A stretch of 43,659 nucleotides of DNA. Source: Dehalococcoidia bacterium UBA4060. GTDB lineage: Bacteria > Chloroflexota > Dehalococcoidia > GIF9 > UBA5629. The position numbers and the translations under genes were made by a program. Under the pieces are notes generated by a model that had not been told where the DNA came from, made no database searches, and saw only the letters and a list, made by a program, of their open reading frames with translations. Location: positions 1 through 43,659 of the forward strand of contig DFZI01000047.1 of assembly GCA_002383665.1 (NCBI GenBank), given 5' to 3'. Shown piece after piece: positions 32,577-40,506 of this stretch. Position 1 is the stretch's first letter. Every line of letters starts with the position of its first letter.

Positions 32577-33014
32577 TTATTTACCGGTCCTGGTAGTAAA
32601 GACGGTAAAGAACTGCTCTCCTTTTTCCTTTTTCTCCATGCCGGCTTTGCATTTTTCACAGCAGTCCCTGCAGAAGCGCAATGTTCTGCTCTCGGTCTTG
32701 GATTTTTCAAACTTGAGCAAAGCGCCCTGGTTCTTCTTGCGGAAGGTCTCACCACCCTTCTTCTTCAGACAATTATGGCAATAGACCTTTTCGGCCTCGC
32801 CCTCAATGGACAACATGTACTGTTCTCCCTTCTCAATCCTGTTACCACACTCGGAACACTCAATATCATCGATATAGACGGTCTCTTCCTTATATTTATC
32901 TGACGGCTTTTCATCAATGGCCAGATAGACCTCGCCGTGCATTATGGTACGCTCACAGCCGTCGCACTTTGCCGTGCCGATTGAGCTTGCCCCCCTGCGG
33001 AATCTCCCTTGCAT
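32577..33014 (-). CDS. Cys-rich zinc-binding protein between rsmI and metG
   Basis: 145 residues; unknown function. Four cysteine pairs are visible: CDGC (17-20), CSECG, CHNC and the C-terminal CRDCCEKC, consistent with two zinc ribbons. The C-terminal half is very basic (KKKGGETFRKKNQGALLKFE), which would suit RNA binding. The ORF overlaps the end of rsmI by 62 nt; a later ATG would remove the first CxxC, so the early start is kept with some doubt. Its place between an rRNA methylase and an aminoacyl-tRNA synthetase suggests a translation-related role, which is inference. Confidence 0.7.
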   Translation of the reverse strand: MQGRFRRGASSIGTAKCDGCERTIMHGEVYLAIDEKPSDKYKEETVYIDDIECSECGNRIEKGEQYMLSIEGEAEKVYCHNCLKKKGGETFRKKNQGALLKFEKSKTESRTLRFCRDCCEKCKAGMEKKEKGEQFFTVFTTRTGK

Positions 33015-33741
33015 ATTCAGTCACCTCTTTTGATTTTGCTCCGGCTTTACGCCGGGATTTTTTTATATCGTTATTGCCCTGTACAACAATGGTAAACTCG
33101 CCTCGTGCCTGCTTGAAGTATACGGCAGCCTCGCTGAGACTGGCACGATAGACTTCCTCATGCAGCTTGGTCATCTCACGGCAGACGGCCACCTGTCTGT
33201 CGCCCAGCGTCTCCAGCATGGCCTGCAGCGAATCTTGCACCCTGTGAGGCGACTCGAAGCAGATGATTGTCCGCGTTTCACTGCTTACCTCTGAGAGTAG
33301 TTTCCTCTTCTCTCCTTTCTTGCGCGGCAGGAAACCCAGATAGAGGAACTGGTCAGTGGGCAGCCCCGAAACAGCCATAGCAGTCGTCAGTGCCGATGCC
33401 CCCGGCAGGACTTCAACTTTTAATCCCCGTCCGATAGCTCCCCGGATTAGCTCATAGCCCGGATCGCTGATGCCAGGCATGCCTGCCTCCGATATGAGGG
33501 CAACATCCTTTTCTGCCAGCATCTCCAGCAGTCGTGGCATCTTCTCCTGCCTGTTATGCTCAAAATAGCTGGTTAGCCGTGTCTTGATGTTGTACCTGTT
33601 AAGGAGCTTGCGTGCCGTCCTGGTATCCTCCGCCGCTATCAGGTCCACCTCGCCCAGCACACGCAAAGCCCTGAGCGTGATATCCTCGAGATTCCCAATA
33701 GGTGTGGCTACGATATACAAAACCGGCACAATTACGCCCAT
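32953..33741 (-). CDS. rsmI: 16S rRNA (cytidine1402-2'-O)-methyltransferase
   Basis: 262 residues from ATG 33741, where the protein starts MGVIVPVLYIVATPIGNLED; the longer reading to 33846 is not family-like. The fold is the SAM-dependent tetrapyrrole-methylase type, with AAEDTRTARKLL, ALISEAGMPGISDPG and PGASALTTAMAVSGLP as signatures. It methylates the ribose of C1402 in the decoding centre. TATAAT lies 1 nt before the ATG on the minus strand, so a leaderless start at GTG 33729 is also possible. Confidence 0.95.
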   Translation of the reverse strand: MGVIVPVLYIVATPIGNLEDITLRALRVLGEVDLIAAEDTRTARKLLNRYNIKTRLTSYFEHNRQEKMPRLLEMLAEKDVALISEAGMPGISDPGYELIRGAIGRGLKVEVLPGASALTTAMAVSGLPTDQFLYLGFLPRKKGEKRKLLSEVSSETRTIICFESPHRVQDSLQAMLETLGDRQVAVCREMTKLHEEVYRASLSEAAVYFKQARGEFTIVVQGNNDIKKSRRKAGAKSKEVTEYAREIPQGGKLNRHGKVRRL

Positions 33742-33803
33742 TATTATATCCCAATTCAGCAGTGAGGGTCTACAAGCACACTTATTTTGACGCTTACACA
33801 AGC

Positions 33804-33833
33804 TTGACTTATTATGCCTGGTTTTGTTATAGT
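33804..33833 (+). promoter_or_regulatory. Promoter of the GuaB3-like gene
   Basis: TTGACT (33804-33809), an 18-nt spacer and TATAGT (33828-33833), followed by GAGGT 5 nt before the ATG at 33862. It is divergent from rsmI. Confidence 0.65.
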
Positions 33834-33861
33834 TTCCGCTAACCATTTTCTGAGGTCTATT

Positions 33862-35007
33862 ATGTCTTTACCTAAATTTAAGGAACTGGAAAGGGCCTAC
33901 GGCTTCGATGAGGTTGCCATCGTGCCCGGAGATGTCACAGCCAATCCCGATCAGACTAATATAGAGATGAAAATCCGTGATATCACATTCGCCATACCCA
34001 TTGTGGCAGCGGCCATGGATGCCGTGGTGGACACCGATTTTGCCATCGCCTTCAGCAAGGCCGGCGGGCTGCCCATCCTGAACTGCGACGGCATTCAAGT
34101 CAGGTATGAAAATCCCGAGGAAACCCTGGCTGAGATCATTCAGGCCCCTGATAGTGAAGTTACCGCCCTCATGCAGAAAATCTACAGCGAGCCGATCAAG
34201 GAAAACCTCGTTGCCAAACGTATCAAGAAAATAAAGAAGACCGGCGCAATCTGCGCTATTTCCCTGGTACCGGCCAATACCAAGAAGCTCGCGCCCCTGG
34301 CTGAAGAGGCAGGGGCTGATATTATAGTTGTGCAGTCCACCGTCACAACCGCACGCCATATCTCCAAGAGCTACCGCGGCCTGAGCTTCACCGATCTCTG
34401 CCACCAGCTACACGTCCCCGTTATCGTGGGCAACGCCGTCACATACTCCTCAGCACTCGAGCTTATGCGGACAGGTATAGACGGGCTGCTGGTGGGTATC
34501 GGCCCCGGCGCCGCCTGCACCACACGTGAGGTGCTGGGGGTGGGCGTTCCACAGGTGACCGCCACCATCGACTGCGCAGCCGCCCGCGATGTCTATTTCA
34601 AGGAAAGCGGACGCTACGTGTCGGTCATCACTGATGGTGGTATCCGCATCGGCAGCGATATGTGCAAGGCTTTCGCTGCAGGAGCTGATGGTGTAGTTTT
34701 CGGTTCCATCCTCACACGCGCCGCTGAAGCGCCGGGCAAAGGCTATCACTGGGGCATGTCACAGCCCTCCGCCACACTGCCCAGAGGCACCCGCATCAGG
34801 ACCACGGTCAACTCAACACTGGAAAGGATACTTTTCGGGCCCAGCTCACGCACGGATGGTACGGAGAACTATGTGGGCGCACTGCGCAATTCCATGGGTG
34901 TCTGCGGCGCACTCACAATGAGAGAGTTTCAGAAATCAAAGCTGGTGATCGCTCCATCAATTAAGACCGAAGGCAAATATTTCCAGGCTCTGCAGCATAG
35001 CTACTAA
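33862..35007 (+). CDS. IMP dehydrogenase-like protein, GuaB3 type (no CBS domains)
   Basis: 381 residues from ATG 33862, set by TGAGGT upstream. The TIM barrel has the IMPDH active-site loop GPGAACTTREV with C219 as presumed nucleophile, plus AAAMDAVVDTDFA and ITDGGIRIGSDMCKAFAAGADGVVFGS for IMP phosphate binding. The CBS pair inserted in true GuaB is absent, and the length matches the GuaB3 group known from actinobacteria and others, whose reaction is not settled. It may oxidise IMP or a related purine nucleotide. The stop overlaps the convergent LysE stop by 3 nt. Confidence 0.88.
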   Translation: MSLPKFKELERAYGFDEVAIVPGDVTANPDQTNIEMKIRDITFAIPIVAAAMDAVVDTDFAIAFSKAGGLPILNCDGIQVRYENPEETLAEIIQAPDSEVTALMQKIYSEPIKENLVAKRIKKIKKTGAICAISLVPANTKKLAPLAEEAGADIIVVQSTVTTARHISKSYRGLSFTDLCHQLHVPVIVGNAVTYSSALELMRTGIDGLLVGIGPGAACTTREVLGVGVPQVTATIDCAAARDVYFKESGRYVSVITDGGIRIGSDMCKAFAAGADGVVFGSILTRAAEAPGKGYHWGMSQPSATLPRGTRIRTTVNSTLERILFGPSSRTDGTENYVGALRNSMGVCGALTMREFQKSKLVIAPSIKTEGKYFQALQHSY

Positions 35008-35624
35008 GCGGAAAGAAAGACCGATACACCAAAATAAATCCCGAAGCCAATCAAAACGAGAGCGCAGATCGAAAAGATTATTTTTTGCACGCGCGGAGTC
35101 CACAGGTGCTTGGTCTTGTATACTGTGACCGAGAGAAACTGATCCCAGCCGATGTCACAGGCCAGATGCAAAATCACAAAGACCGCCATCCCCATCACGC
35201 CAAATGTAGCAGCCATGGCTATCAGCGTTACGCCAATAGTAGCCCACCATAGCAGGAAGTAAGGGTTTCCCCCCGTCATGAGCATGCCTGTCACCAGCGG
35301 GCTATGGGTTAGCCTGTCAGCCGCTTCCACCGGATTTTTAAATGTAAAAAAAATCAATGAACCCATCACAACCAGCAGCAGGCCTCCGGCCACACCAGTT
35401 ACCTGCCTGACTACAGGCATACTCAAATAAGCAGCAAAGCCGAAATAGACAAGGGCTATGATAGGCAGCTCAATAATCCCATGTCCGACGCCAATCATCA
35501 GTCCGGCATCCCTGTTACGATAGCCACTGGCGATAGTGGCTGCGGTCAGAGGGCCGGGCAGCATCACGCCTGACAGTGAGATGCCTACCGTGGTCAGGAT
35601 GAACAGCCAGAAGTCAGCGGACAT
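35004..35624 (-). CDS. LysE/RhtB-family amino-acid exporter
   Basis: 206 residues with about six hydrophobic helices. The N-terminal segment GVMLPGPLTAATIASGYRNRDAG matches the LysE-family signature (PGP near the end of helix 1, then G-x-R-x-G). Members export amino acids such as lysine, threonine or homoserine lactone-like compounds; the substrate cannot be predicted. The RBS is weak. It lies 36 nt downstream of the GD-tail gene on the same strand. Confidence 0.88.
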   Translation of the reverse strand: MSADFWLFILTTVGISLSGVMLPGPLTAATIASGYRNRDAGLMIGVGHGIIELPIIALVYFGFAAYLSMPVVRQVTGVAGGLLLVVMGSLIFFTFKNPVEAADRLTHSPLVTGMLMTGGNPYFLLWWATIGVTLIAMAATFGVMGMAVFVILHLACDIGWDQFLSVTVYKTKHLWTPRVQKIIFSICALVLIGFGIYFGVSVFLSA

Positions 35625-35660
35625 TATGCTCTCAAGTCTGTATGGTCAAACGACACAGCG

Positions 35661-36452
35661 CTAATCACCGTCATCGCCATCGCCATCGCCATCACCATCA
35701 CCACCATCCTCCTCTTTCTCCGGTACCACCCCTATGATTGGCACAAGGGGGACATCCTTTGGACCCTTTTTCCGGGCCGGTTTAGGCAACGCTTTTATAG
35801 TTTCAGATAGTGCCTTCACCTCCTCCGCATGTGTAGCAGCGCTAAGCAAAAGGCACTTGACACCGGCCTCACGCAGGGCAGTAAGCTCCACTACCGAAAG
35901 GGAGTTGCCTGTCCGCGCAATGATGGGCTGGCCACTGAAATCAGCAGCACGCCGGCAGGACATCATATGCCCAACCATGAAGGGAGATGCTGTCAGATCC
36001 ACCAGCACAGCATCCACACCGGGATAGAGGTTGTTTACTGAGCGCATCAGCCCAGCATCGGCCGCCAGATCCAGACTTAGCACTTTTCCTGTCTGCTCCA
36101 AAGTCCATCCCTCAAAAGCTCTGAGTGGCAATTCTGGCCCGTAGACGATGAAATCGATTCCACCGTTGGCTACCTTCATCCCAGCCGGTTTACCGTTGGA
36201 TAACAACAACCCCACAGGCAGTCCAGCACTGCTCAACTTTGACAGTACGCCCGCAGTTAGTCCGGAGATATCTACCAATCCTGCAGCTACCCCGGCAGCC
36301 ATGAGGTCCCTGATCTCGTCAGCGCTTTTTCCGGCAAGTTCCACCATGAGCAGCATAGGCTCAGGCTTTTCTTCATTGTTCGACCTTCCAAATCCCAGAG
36401 GCGGGATCATGGCCTTATTCAAATTCGCCAGCTTATCTATGAACTTGCTCAT
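35661..36452 (-). CDS. Unknown protein with barrel-like core and Asp-Gly repeat tail
   Basis: 263 residues from ATG 36452; AAGGAG lies about 11 nt upstream. I do not recognise a family. The body alternates predicted beta strands and helices with short glycine turns (ELAGKSADEIRDLMAAGVAA, VDAVLVDLTASPFMVGHMMS), which suggests a TIM-barrel or Rossmann-like phosphate-binding fold; this is only an impression. The C-terminus is KKEEDGG-type acidic followed by (DG)n ending at the stop, made by a hexanucleotide repeat. No signal peptide or membrane segment. It follows a secreted lipoprotein gene by 28 nt. Confidence 0.7.
   Translation of the reverse strand: MSKFIDKLANLNKAMIPPLGFGRSNNEEKPEPMLLMVELAGKSADEIRDLMAAGVAAGLVDISGLTAGVLSKLSSAGLPVGLLLSNGKPAGMKVANGGIDFIVYGPELPLRAFEGWTLEQTGKVLSLDLAADAGLMRSVNNLYPGVDAVLVDLTASPFMVGHMMSCRRAADFSGQPIIARTGNSLSVVELTALREAGVKCLLLSAATHAEEVKALSETIKALPKPARKKGPKDVPLVPIIGVVPEKEEDGGDGDGDGDGDDGD
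35664..35706 (-). repeat. Hexanucleotide tandem repeat encoding an Asp-Gly tail
   Basis: Read on the minus strand, copies of GATGGC/GATGGT with one GATGAC variant encode the last ~14 residues (DGDGDGDGDDGD end). Such a short in-frame repeat can change copy number without breaking the frame. The Asp-Gly spacing loosely resembles calcium-binding loops, but no flanking beta-roll is present. Confidence 0.8.
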
Positions 36453-36480
36453 ACCGAAGAAGTCTCCTTTTCCCTTATTT

Positions 36481-37401
36481 TCACCATTGCCGGATATCGA
36501 AGGCCAGCACTCTGCCCATGCTGGGCCAGGTCTGCATCTGTCCCGGCTGTGGAAAGATGGATACCGGAGCATACTCACCACCCACCGACACGTTCACAAT
36601 CTTGTCGGCATAAAAGCCCTGGGAGGATGAGGTATCATCGATATACACAAGGCCTCTATCCGTGGTCTCGAACATGTTCAGTGAGTGATTGACAATGACC
36701 TCATCGCCGGGCGCCTGCAGCTCCACAGCTACAATCCCGGCACGTATGCCAGCATCCTCGGCATTATTGTGCAATCTTTCAGCAAAATCACCACAGGTAA
36801 ACTTGCCTGGCACATAGCTCCATTTGTCAGTTGTATCAGATTGGAGAAAAGCTTTAAGTTGCTCCCACGTAGGATTGCGGGCAGACGGATTGTTGCGCAG
36901 GATGATATAATGTTCGTCTGCACCCACCATCACGGCATCTCCATAAAATACATATTCCTCATTGTCATTCAGCTTCGGCAGCACGATCAGGGCATCAGGG
37001 GACGGAGATGGGGATGAGGAGGACGAGGCCGTGACAGCAGTACTGGCCACTTTAATAAAAGGCTTGACATTGATGATGACTGAGCTGACCACAGTCCCAC
37101 CTGCATTGGTGGCAGTCAGGTTGTAGGCGGAAAGGCCGGAAGGCTTGATCTGAACATTGCCGCTGGCTTCCACGCTGCCCACACCACCATCGATAACTAT
37201 TCTTTCGGCTCCCGTAACCTCCCAACGCAACGTTGTAGATGCACCGTTTTCCAGATTGGACTGGTCTGCCCTGAACAGCATGACCTGTGGAGGGGGCACC
37301 TCCTGCACCATTAGCTCAGTACCGGGAGCAAAAGGCAACAGCGAACAAGCTCCCATTAATACGGAGGAAAGTAAGATTAAAACAGTTAAAATCCGTATCA
37401 T
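36481..37401 (-). CDS. Lipoprotein with Ig-like domain and transglutaminase/cysteine-peptidase-like domain
   Basis: 306 residues. A type II signal ends LMGAC with C19 as lipidation site. Residues ~36-112 form an Ig-like beta sandwich (NGASTTLRWEVTGAERIVID). A Ser/Pro linker (125-135) leads to a C-terminal domain with a Cys-His-Asp arrangement typical of transglutaminase-like or papain-fold proteins: C203 in FTCGDFAERLHNNAE, H239 in VIVNHSLNMF and D255/D256 in VYIDDTSSS. The Cys starts a helix, as expected for the fold. It would act outside the membrane, as a peptidase or cross-linking enzyme. The unknown GD-tail gene follows. Confidence 0.75.
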   Translation of the reverse strand: MIRILTVLILLSSVLMGACSLLPFAPGTELMVQEVPPPQVMLFRADQSNLENGASTTLRWEVTGAERIVIDGGVGSVEASGNVQIKPSGLSAYNLTATNAGGTVVSSVIINVKPFIKVASTAVTASSSSSPSPSPDALIVLPKLNDNEEYVFYGDAVMVGADEHYIILRNNPSARNPTWEQLKAFLQSDTTDKWSYVPGKFTCGDFAERLHNNAEDAGIRAGIVAVELQAPGDEVIVNHSLNMFETTDRGLVYIDDTSSSQGFYADKIVNVSVGGEYAPVSIFPQPGQMQTWPSMGRVLAFDIRQW

Positions 37402-37544
37402 AATTTGTATGCCCGTTTTTTCGATTCCTGAATAACAGTATAGCTTTACCTACAGTCCAGAGCAAAAATATAAGTGGAAAACCGACACTGCCAATTAATT
37501 TATATATAGCAATAGGTATCGACCGCTGCTTGTGGCCGCTTTGA

Positions 37545-37835
37545 TCGGGCCTCCGCAATACCCTGTCTTCCCATCTGACAGTACATCACCATGAACGGCT
37601 GGATGACTCAGGCTACCCTCACGGCATCAGCGGTGATAAGTTAAGCCTCGAAGTCCGCATCCTCGGCGTGTGTGATGTGGTGGAGGCAATGAGTTCTCAC
37701 CGACCTTACCGGCCTGCAAAGGACATCGATGAGGTGCTACAGGAGATCAAGAACGGCCGGGGAACAAAGTACGATGCCGACGTGGTAGATATAATGCTGC
37801 AGGTGATTGAAAGCGGCGAATTTCAACCTGAATGA
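37545..37835 (+). pseudogene. HD-GYP domain remnant (5' truncated)
   Basis: No start codon of useful length exists, yet the plus-strand frame from 37545 reads a clear HD-GYP tail: HHHERLDDSGYPHGISGD (37584-37637), then LEVRILGVCDVVEAMSSHRPYRPA and a typical closing helix region up to TGA 37833-37835. The GYP motif of cyclic-di-GMP phosphodiesterases is intact, but the whole first part with the HD metal site is missing, and a TGA at 37542-37544 blocks the frame upstream. It is a decayed gene, sitting between the lipoprotein gene and a broken sensor kinase. Confidence 0.8.
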
Positions 37836-37882
37836 TCCCATGCAAGTATAGACAGAATGCCCTGTCGGCTGGAAGAAAGATT

Positions 37883-38907
37883 TTATTCAGGAGGCACGGG
37901 AAGCTCAACAATGAAAGTGGCTCCCTGCCCGGGCATGCTTTCAGCATAAATATTGCCGTTGTGCTCACTGATAATGCCATAGCTGATGCTCAGCCCTAAG
38001 CCAGTGCCCTTCCCGGGCTCCTTGGTAGTGAAAAACGGGTCAAAAATGTTGGGCAAAATCCTGGCAGGGATACCGGGGCCATCATCCTTGAAAATGGATC
38101 GCACAATATTTTTATGTAGCGATGTGAAAACCGTGAGCGTGCCACCCTTATGCGCATCGATCATAAAATACTCGGCATTAAGTATGATATTAAGAAATAC
38201 CTGCTGTATCTGTGCCACATCCATCATGAGCGAAGGTAGATCCTGCGCCAGGTTGGTGTAGACCCTGATGCCAGACTTCCTCATATAGCTGCGTCTTAGC
38301 TTCAATACTCCCTGGATCGCCACATTGATATCCGCCTTCCTCATATCAGGCTTCTGCCCCCGGGCAAAGATGAGGAAATCCTTCAGGATGCTTGTAGCAC
38401 GGTTAGCCTCCCGGTTGATGCCGCTGATATCCGCCCTGATGCCGTCCGGCACGTCTGTACACTCCAGGATAAGCTGGGAAAGTCCGATTATGCCGGTAAG
38501 TGGATTACTTATCTCATGCACCAGCCCTGCTGCCATCTCCCCCAGCGAAAAGAGCCCACCTTCCTCAGCTTTTTGAATGTCTTCTGCCAGGAGAGGTAAT
38601 CATAGGTAACATCTATATCCGGCACCTTCATACCCTGCATCTCCTGCAGAGTGTATCCAAGAAAGCGACAGACAGCATTATTAACGGCGATGAACCTGGC
38701 ATCGGCATCCACCAGATAAACAAAATCAGACGATCTCATCATCAAGTTAAGCAATGATGCCGGGAGCTGTATGCGGGGAGAGATAAGACCAGACGAAGTA
38801 TCGGCCGGCAATGCGAGCCCGCCAGCTATAATGCCTTCGTTTCGAAAGATACTGCTGACTTCTTCCTCAGCCTGTGGCCTATTTTCCATGCTCATAAAAA
38901 AGCACAT
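37883..38907 (-). pseudogene. PAS-type sensor histidine kinase split by a frameshift
   Basis: Two minus-strand reading frames together make one soluble kinase. The first (38907 to ~38570) holds a PAS domain (SSDFVYLVDADARFIAVNNAV). The second (~38570 to 37883) holds the dimerisation domain with the H-box LVHEISNPLTGIIG, N-box ILNAEYFM, DDGPGIPARI and GTGLGLSISYG. The frames join at a run of five A (38570-38574 as T on the plus strand): one extra A would restore KKAEEGGLFSLGEMAAGLVHE. A real mutation, a sequencing error or -1 frameshifting at CAAAAAG are the options. No membrane helix and no partner response regulator are nearby. Confidence 0.8.
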
Positions 38908-39044
38908 CCTCGCATACGCCGCATAAGATGTGCTCTATCAAATTGATCGAACCGTGATATTTGAGAAATATGGCCGACCTCTTTTTTTATTTGTTTTACT
39001 CTACGCCCATGGTAAACGATTTGCCAATGCGAATAAATACAAAA

Positions 39045-39062
39045 ACCTGAAATACCTGAAAT
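39045..39062. repeat. Short tandem direct repeat in the intergenic region
   Basis: ACCTGAAAT occurs twice in direct succession (39045-39053 and 39054-39062), in the 345-nt gap between the kinase and the GlcD/CCG fusion gene. It may be a regulator binding site or chance. Apart from this and the promoter at 39133-39161 I see nothing in the gap. Confidence 0.35.
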
Positions 39063-39132
39063 AAATGATAAAAGTCACATCATTGAGGTTATCATCATCA
39101 TAAAATCAATTATAATCAATGGTTCAGCAGGA

Positions 39133-39161
39133 TTGACATTCTTACAGCAGCAAACTACTGT
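39133..39161 (+). promoter_or_regulatory. Possible promoter of the GlcD/CCG fusion operon
   Basis: TTGACA (39133-39138), a 17-nt spacer and TACTGT (39156-39161). A TATAAT also occurs at 39166-39171 but at 27 nt from the -35. The leader to ATG 39253 would be ~85 nt. Confidence 0.45.
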
Positions 39162-39252
39162 TAAATATAATGTAGCTTACAGATGACATCCGTGGTAAGC
39201 CGCTTCGTAATGATTAAAAATTCAGCACAAAATATTATTGGAAAGGAATACC

Positions 39253-40485
39253 ATGCACAGTGATTTGAAAGAGGCTCTTATTAAAACTTTTGACGGGCGT
39301 GTAGCCTTCCATAAGATTGAAAGGGAGCTATATTCTTCTGACATCGGTTATCTACCGGCAGTGGCTAAAATGCAGATCAAATCTTTGCCCGATGCCGTAG
39401 TACAACCTAAATCAGTTGGCGAGTTACAGGAATTATTTGAGCTGGCAACAAAATACTCTATTCCGCTTGTACCGAGGGGTGCAGGCACTACAGGGTACGG
39501 AGGCGTCATACCAACCAAAGGCGAGATCGGCTACTGGGTAGGCTGCAATGCGTCGTTTAACCAGGAGACTCGCAATCTACCCGTTAACAGCATCCGCATC
39601 TTGAATAAAGCCGGCATTGAGCCGGCCTATCTTGCCCAAGATGAATGGTGCTGCGGAGGAGGCGTCTATTCCGCAGGATGCATTAACGAAATTGAAGACA
39701 CCTTTAAACACAATATGGAAGAATTCCATAAAAGGGGCATCAAGACCCTTATTACTTCCTGTGGAAGCTGTTTTTACTATCTGGGCTACCTTTATCCCAT
39801 TCTGGCCCAACAGTACGGAGTTGAGTATAACATCAAGGTCAGGCACATCACGGACTTCATCGACGAGCTTATCAGGCAGGATAAAATCAAACTGAAGTTC
39901 CCGTTAAAATTCAGCGTTACCTATCATGATCCCTGCCATGTGTCCTGTGCAGGAGGAGTCATCGATGCTCCCCGGCACATACTGGCAGCAGTGCCGAGAC
40001 TGGAGGTCGTCGAAATGCCACACCACGGGGCCGATACACTCTGCTGCGGACGTCATACCAGCCGCTATCCTAAATACGGCAATGCCGTGATCACCAGACG
40101 TCTGAATGAGGCATTCGATACAAATATACCAGCCATGGTTACAGGTTGTCCGACCTGCGAGACCAATTTTCGCAATGCGTTACAATTTTCACCCAGGTCA
40201 TTGGAGATATTCGATATTACAGATATTGTGGCGGAAAGCATGGGTCTGCCCACGCTTGTCGGGGCCAGGATCAAAAAAATCATTAAAGGGCAAGTTGAGG
40301 CGGGCGAGAAACCGGAGCCGACTAAAGTATTCCTTTCCGAGGAAGAGTTGGCCAAGGAAAATAACCTTTTCAGACCACATAATGAAACCTACGGGAAACT
40401 GCACGCCCGAAAAGGCAGCATCAAAACCATAAGTGAAACGCTGGGTGAAAGCACGGATAATACGTCAGTCCCTAAATCTTGTTAA
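39253..40485 (+). CDS. Shortened GlcD-CCG fusion: FAD-domain stub joined to two CCG (HdrB/GlcF-type) Fe-S domains
   Basis: 410 residues from ATG 39253 (AAAGGA 5 nt upstream). Residues 1-~91 match the beginning of a GlcD-type FAD-binding domain (SLPDAVVQPKSVGELQELF, then LVPRGAGTTGYGGVIPTKG). The FAD fold stops there and the sequence passes directly into a complete pair of CCG domains: YWVGC, C133-C134 (EWCCGGG) with CGSC, then HDPCHVSC, C264-C265 (LCCGRH) with CPTC. Normal GlcD-GlcF fusions carry ~500 or more residues between these points (rest of the FAD domain, FAD-oxidase C-terminal domain, ferredoxin domain). CCG domains bind special [4Fe-4S] clusters for electron transfer or disulfide chemistry. 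The stub cannot bind FAD in the usual way. Confidence 0.85.
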   Translation: MHSDLKEALIKTFDGRVAFHKIERELYSSDIGYLPAVAKMQIKSLPDAVVQPKSVGELQELFELATKYSIPLVPRGAGTTGYGGVIPTKGEIGYWVGCNASFNQETRNLPVNSIRILNKAGIEPAYLAQDEWCCGGGVYSAGCINEIEDTFKHNMEEFHKRGIKTLITSCGSCFYYLGYLYPILAQQYGVEYNIKVRHITDFIDELIRQDKIKLKFPLKFSVTYHDPCHVSCAGGVIDAPRHILAAVPRLEVVEMPHHGADTLCCGRHTSRYPKYGNAVITRRLNEAFDTNIPAMVTGCPTCETNFRNALQFSPRSLEIFDITDIVAESMGLPTLVGARIKKIIKGQVEAGEKPEPTKVFLSEEELAKENNLFRPHNETYGKLHARKGSIKTISETLGESTDNTSVPKSC

Positions 40486-40506
40486 TATTTAATAAGGAGG
40501 AGAACC

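Noticed and set aside
31658..32596. Long plus-strand reading frame opposite metG (312 codons)
   Set aside because: The metG coding strand is certain and this frame shows no recognisable domain.
32567..32755. In-frame N-terminal extension of metG (Arg/Ser-rich)
   Set aside because: It lies wholly inside the zinc-ribbon gene in another frame, and MetRS proteins start close to the ILVAVAWPYANG segment.
33742..33846. N-terminal extension of rsmI
   Set aside because: Family members start just before LYIVATPIGNLED; the extension has no resemblance and crosses the divergent promoter region.
35664..35706. Hexanucleotide repeat as a CRISPR-like or intergenic array
   Set aside because: The units are 6 nt, contiguous and in frame with the end of a gene, so it is a coding microsatellite.
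37316..37558. Minus-strand frame with a hydrophobic stretch upstream of the lipoprotein
   Set aside because: It overlaps the lipoprotein signal region in another frame, has no RBS, and the hydrophobic stretch is AT-rich noncoding sequence.
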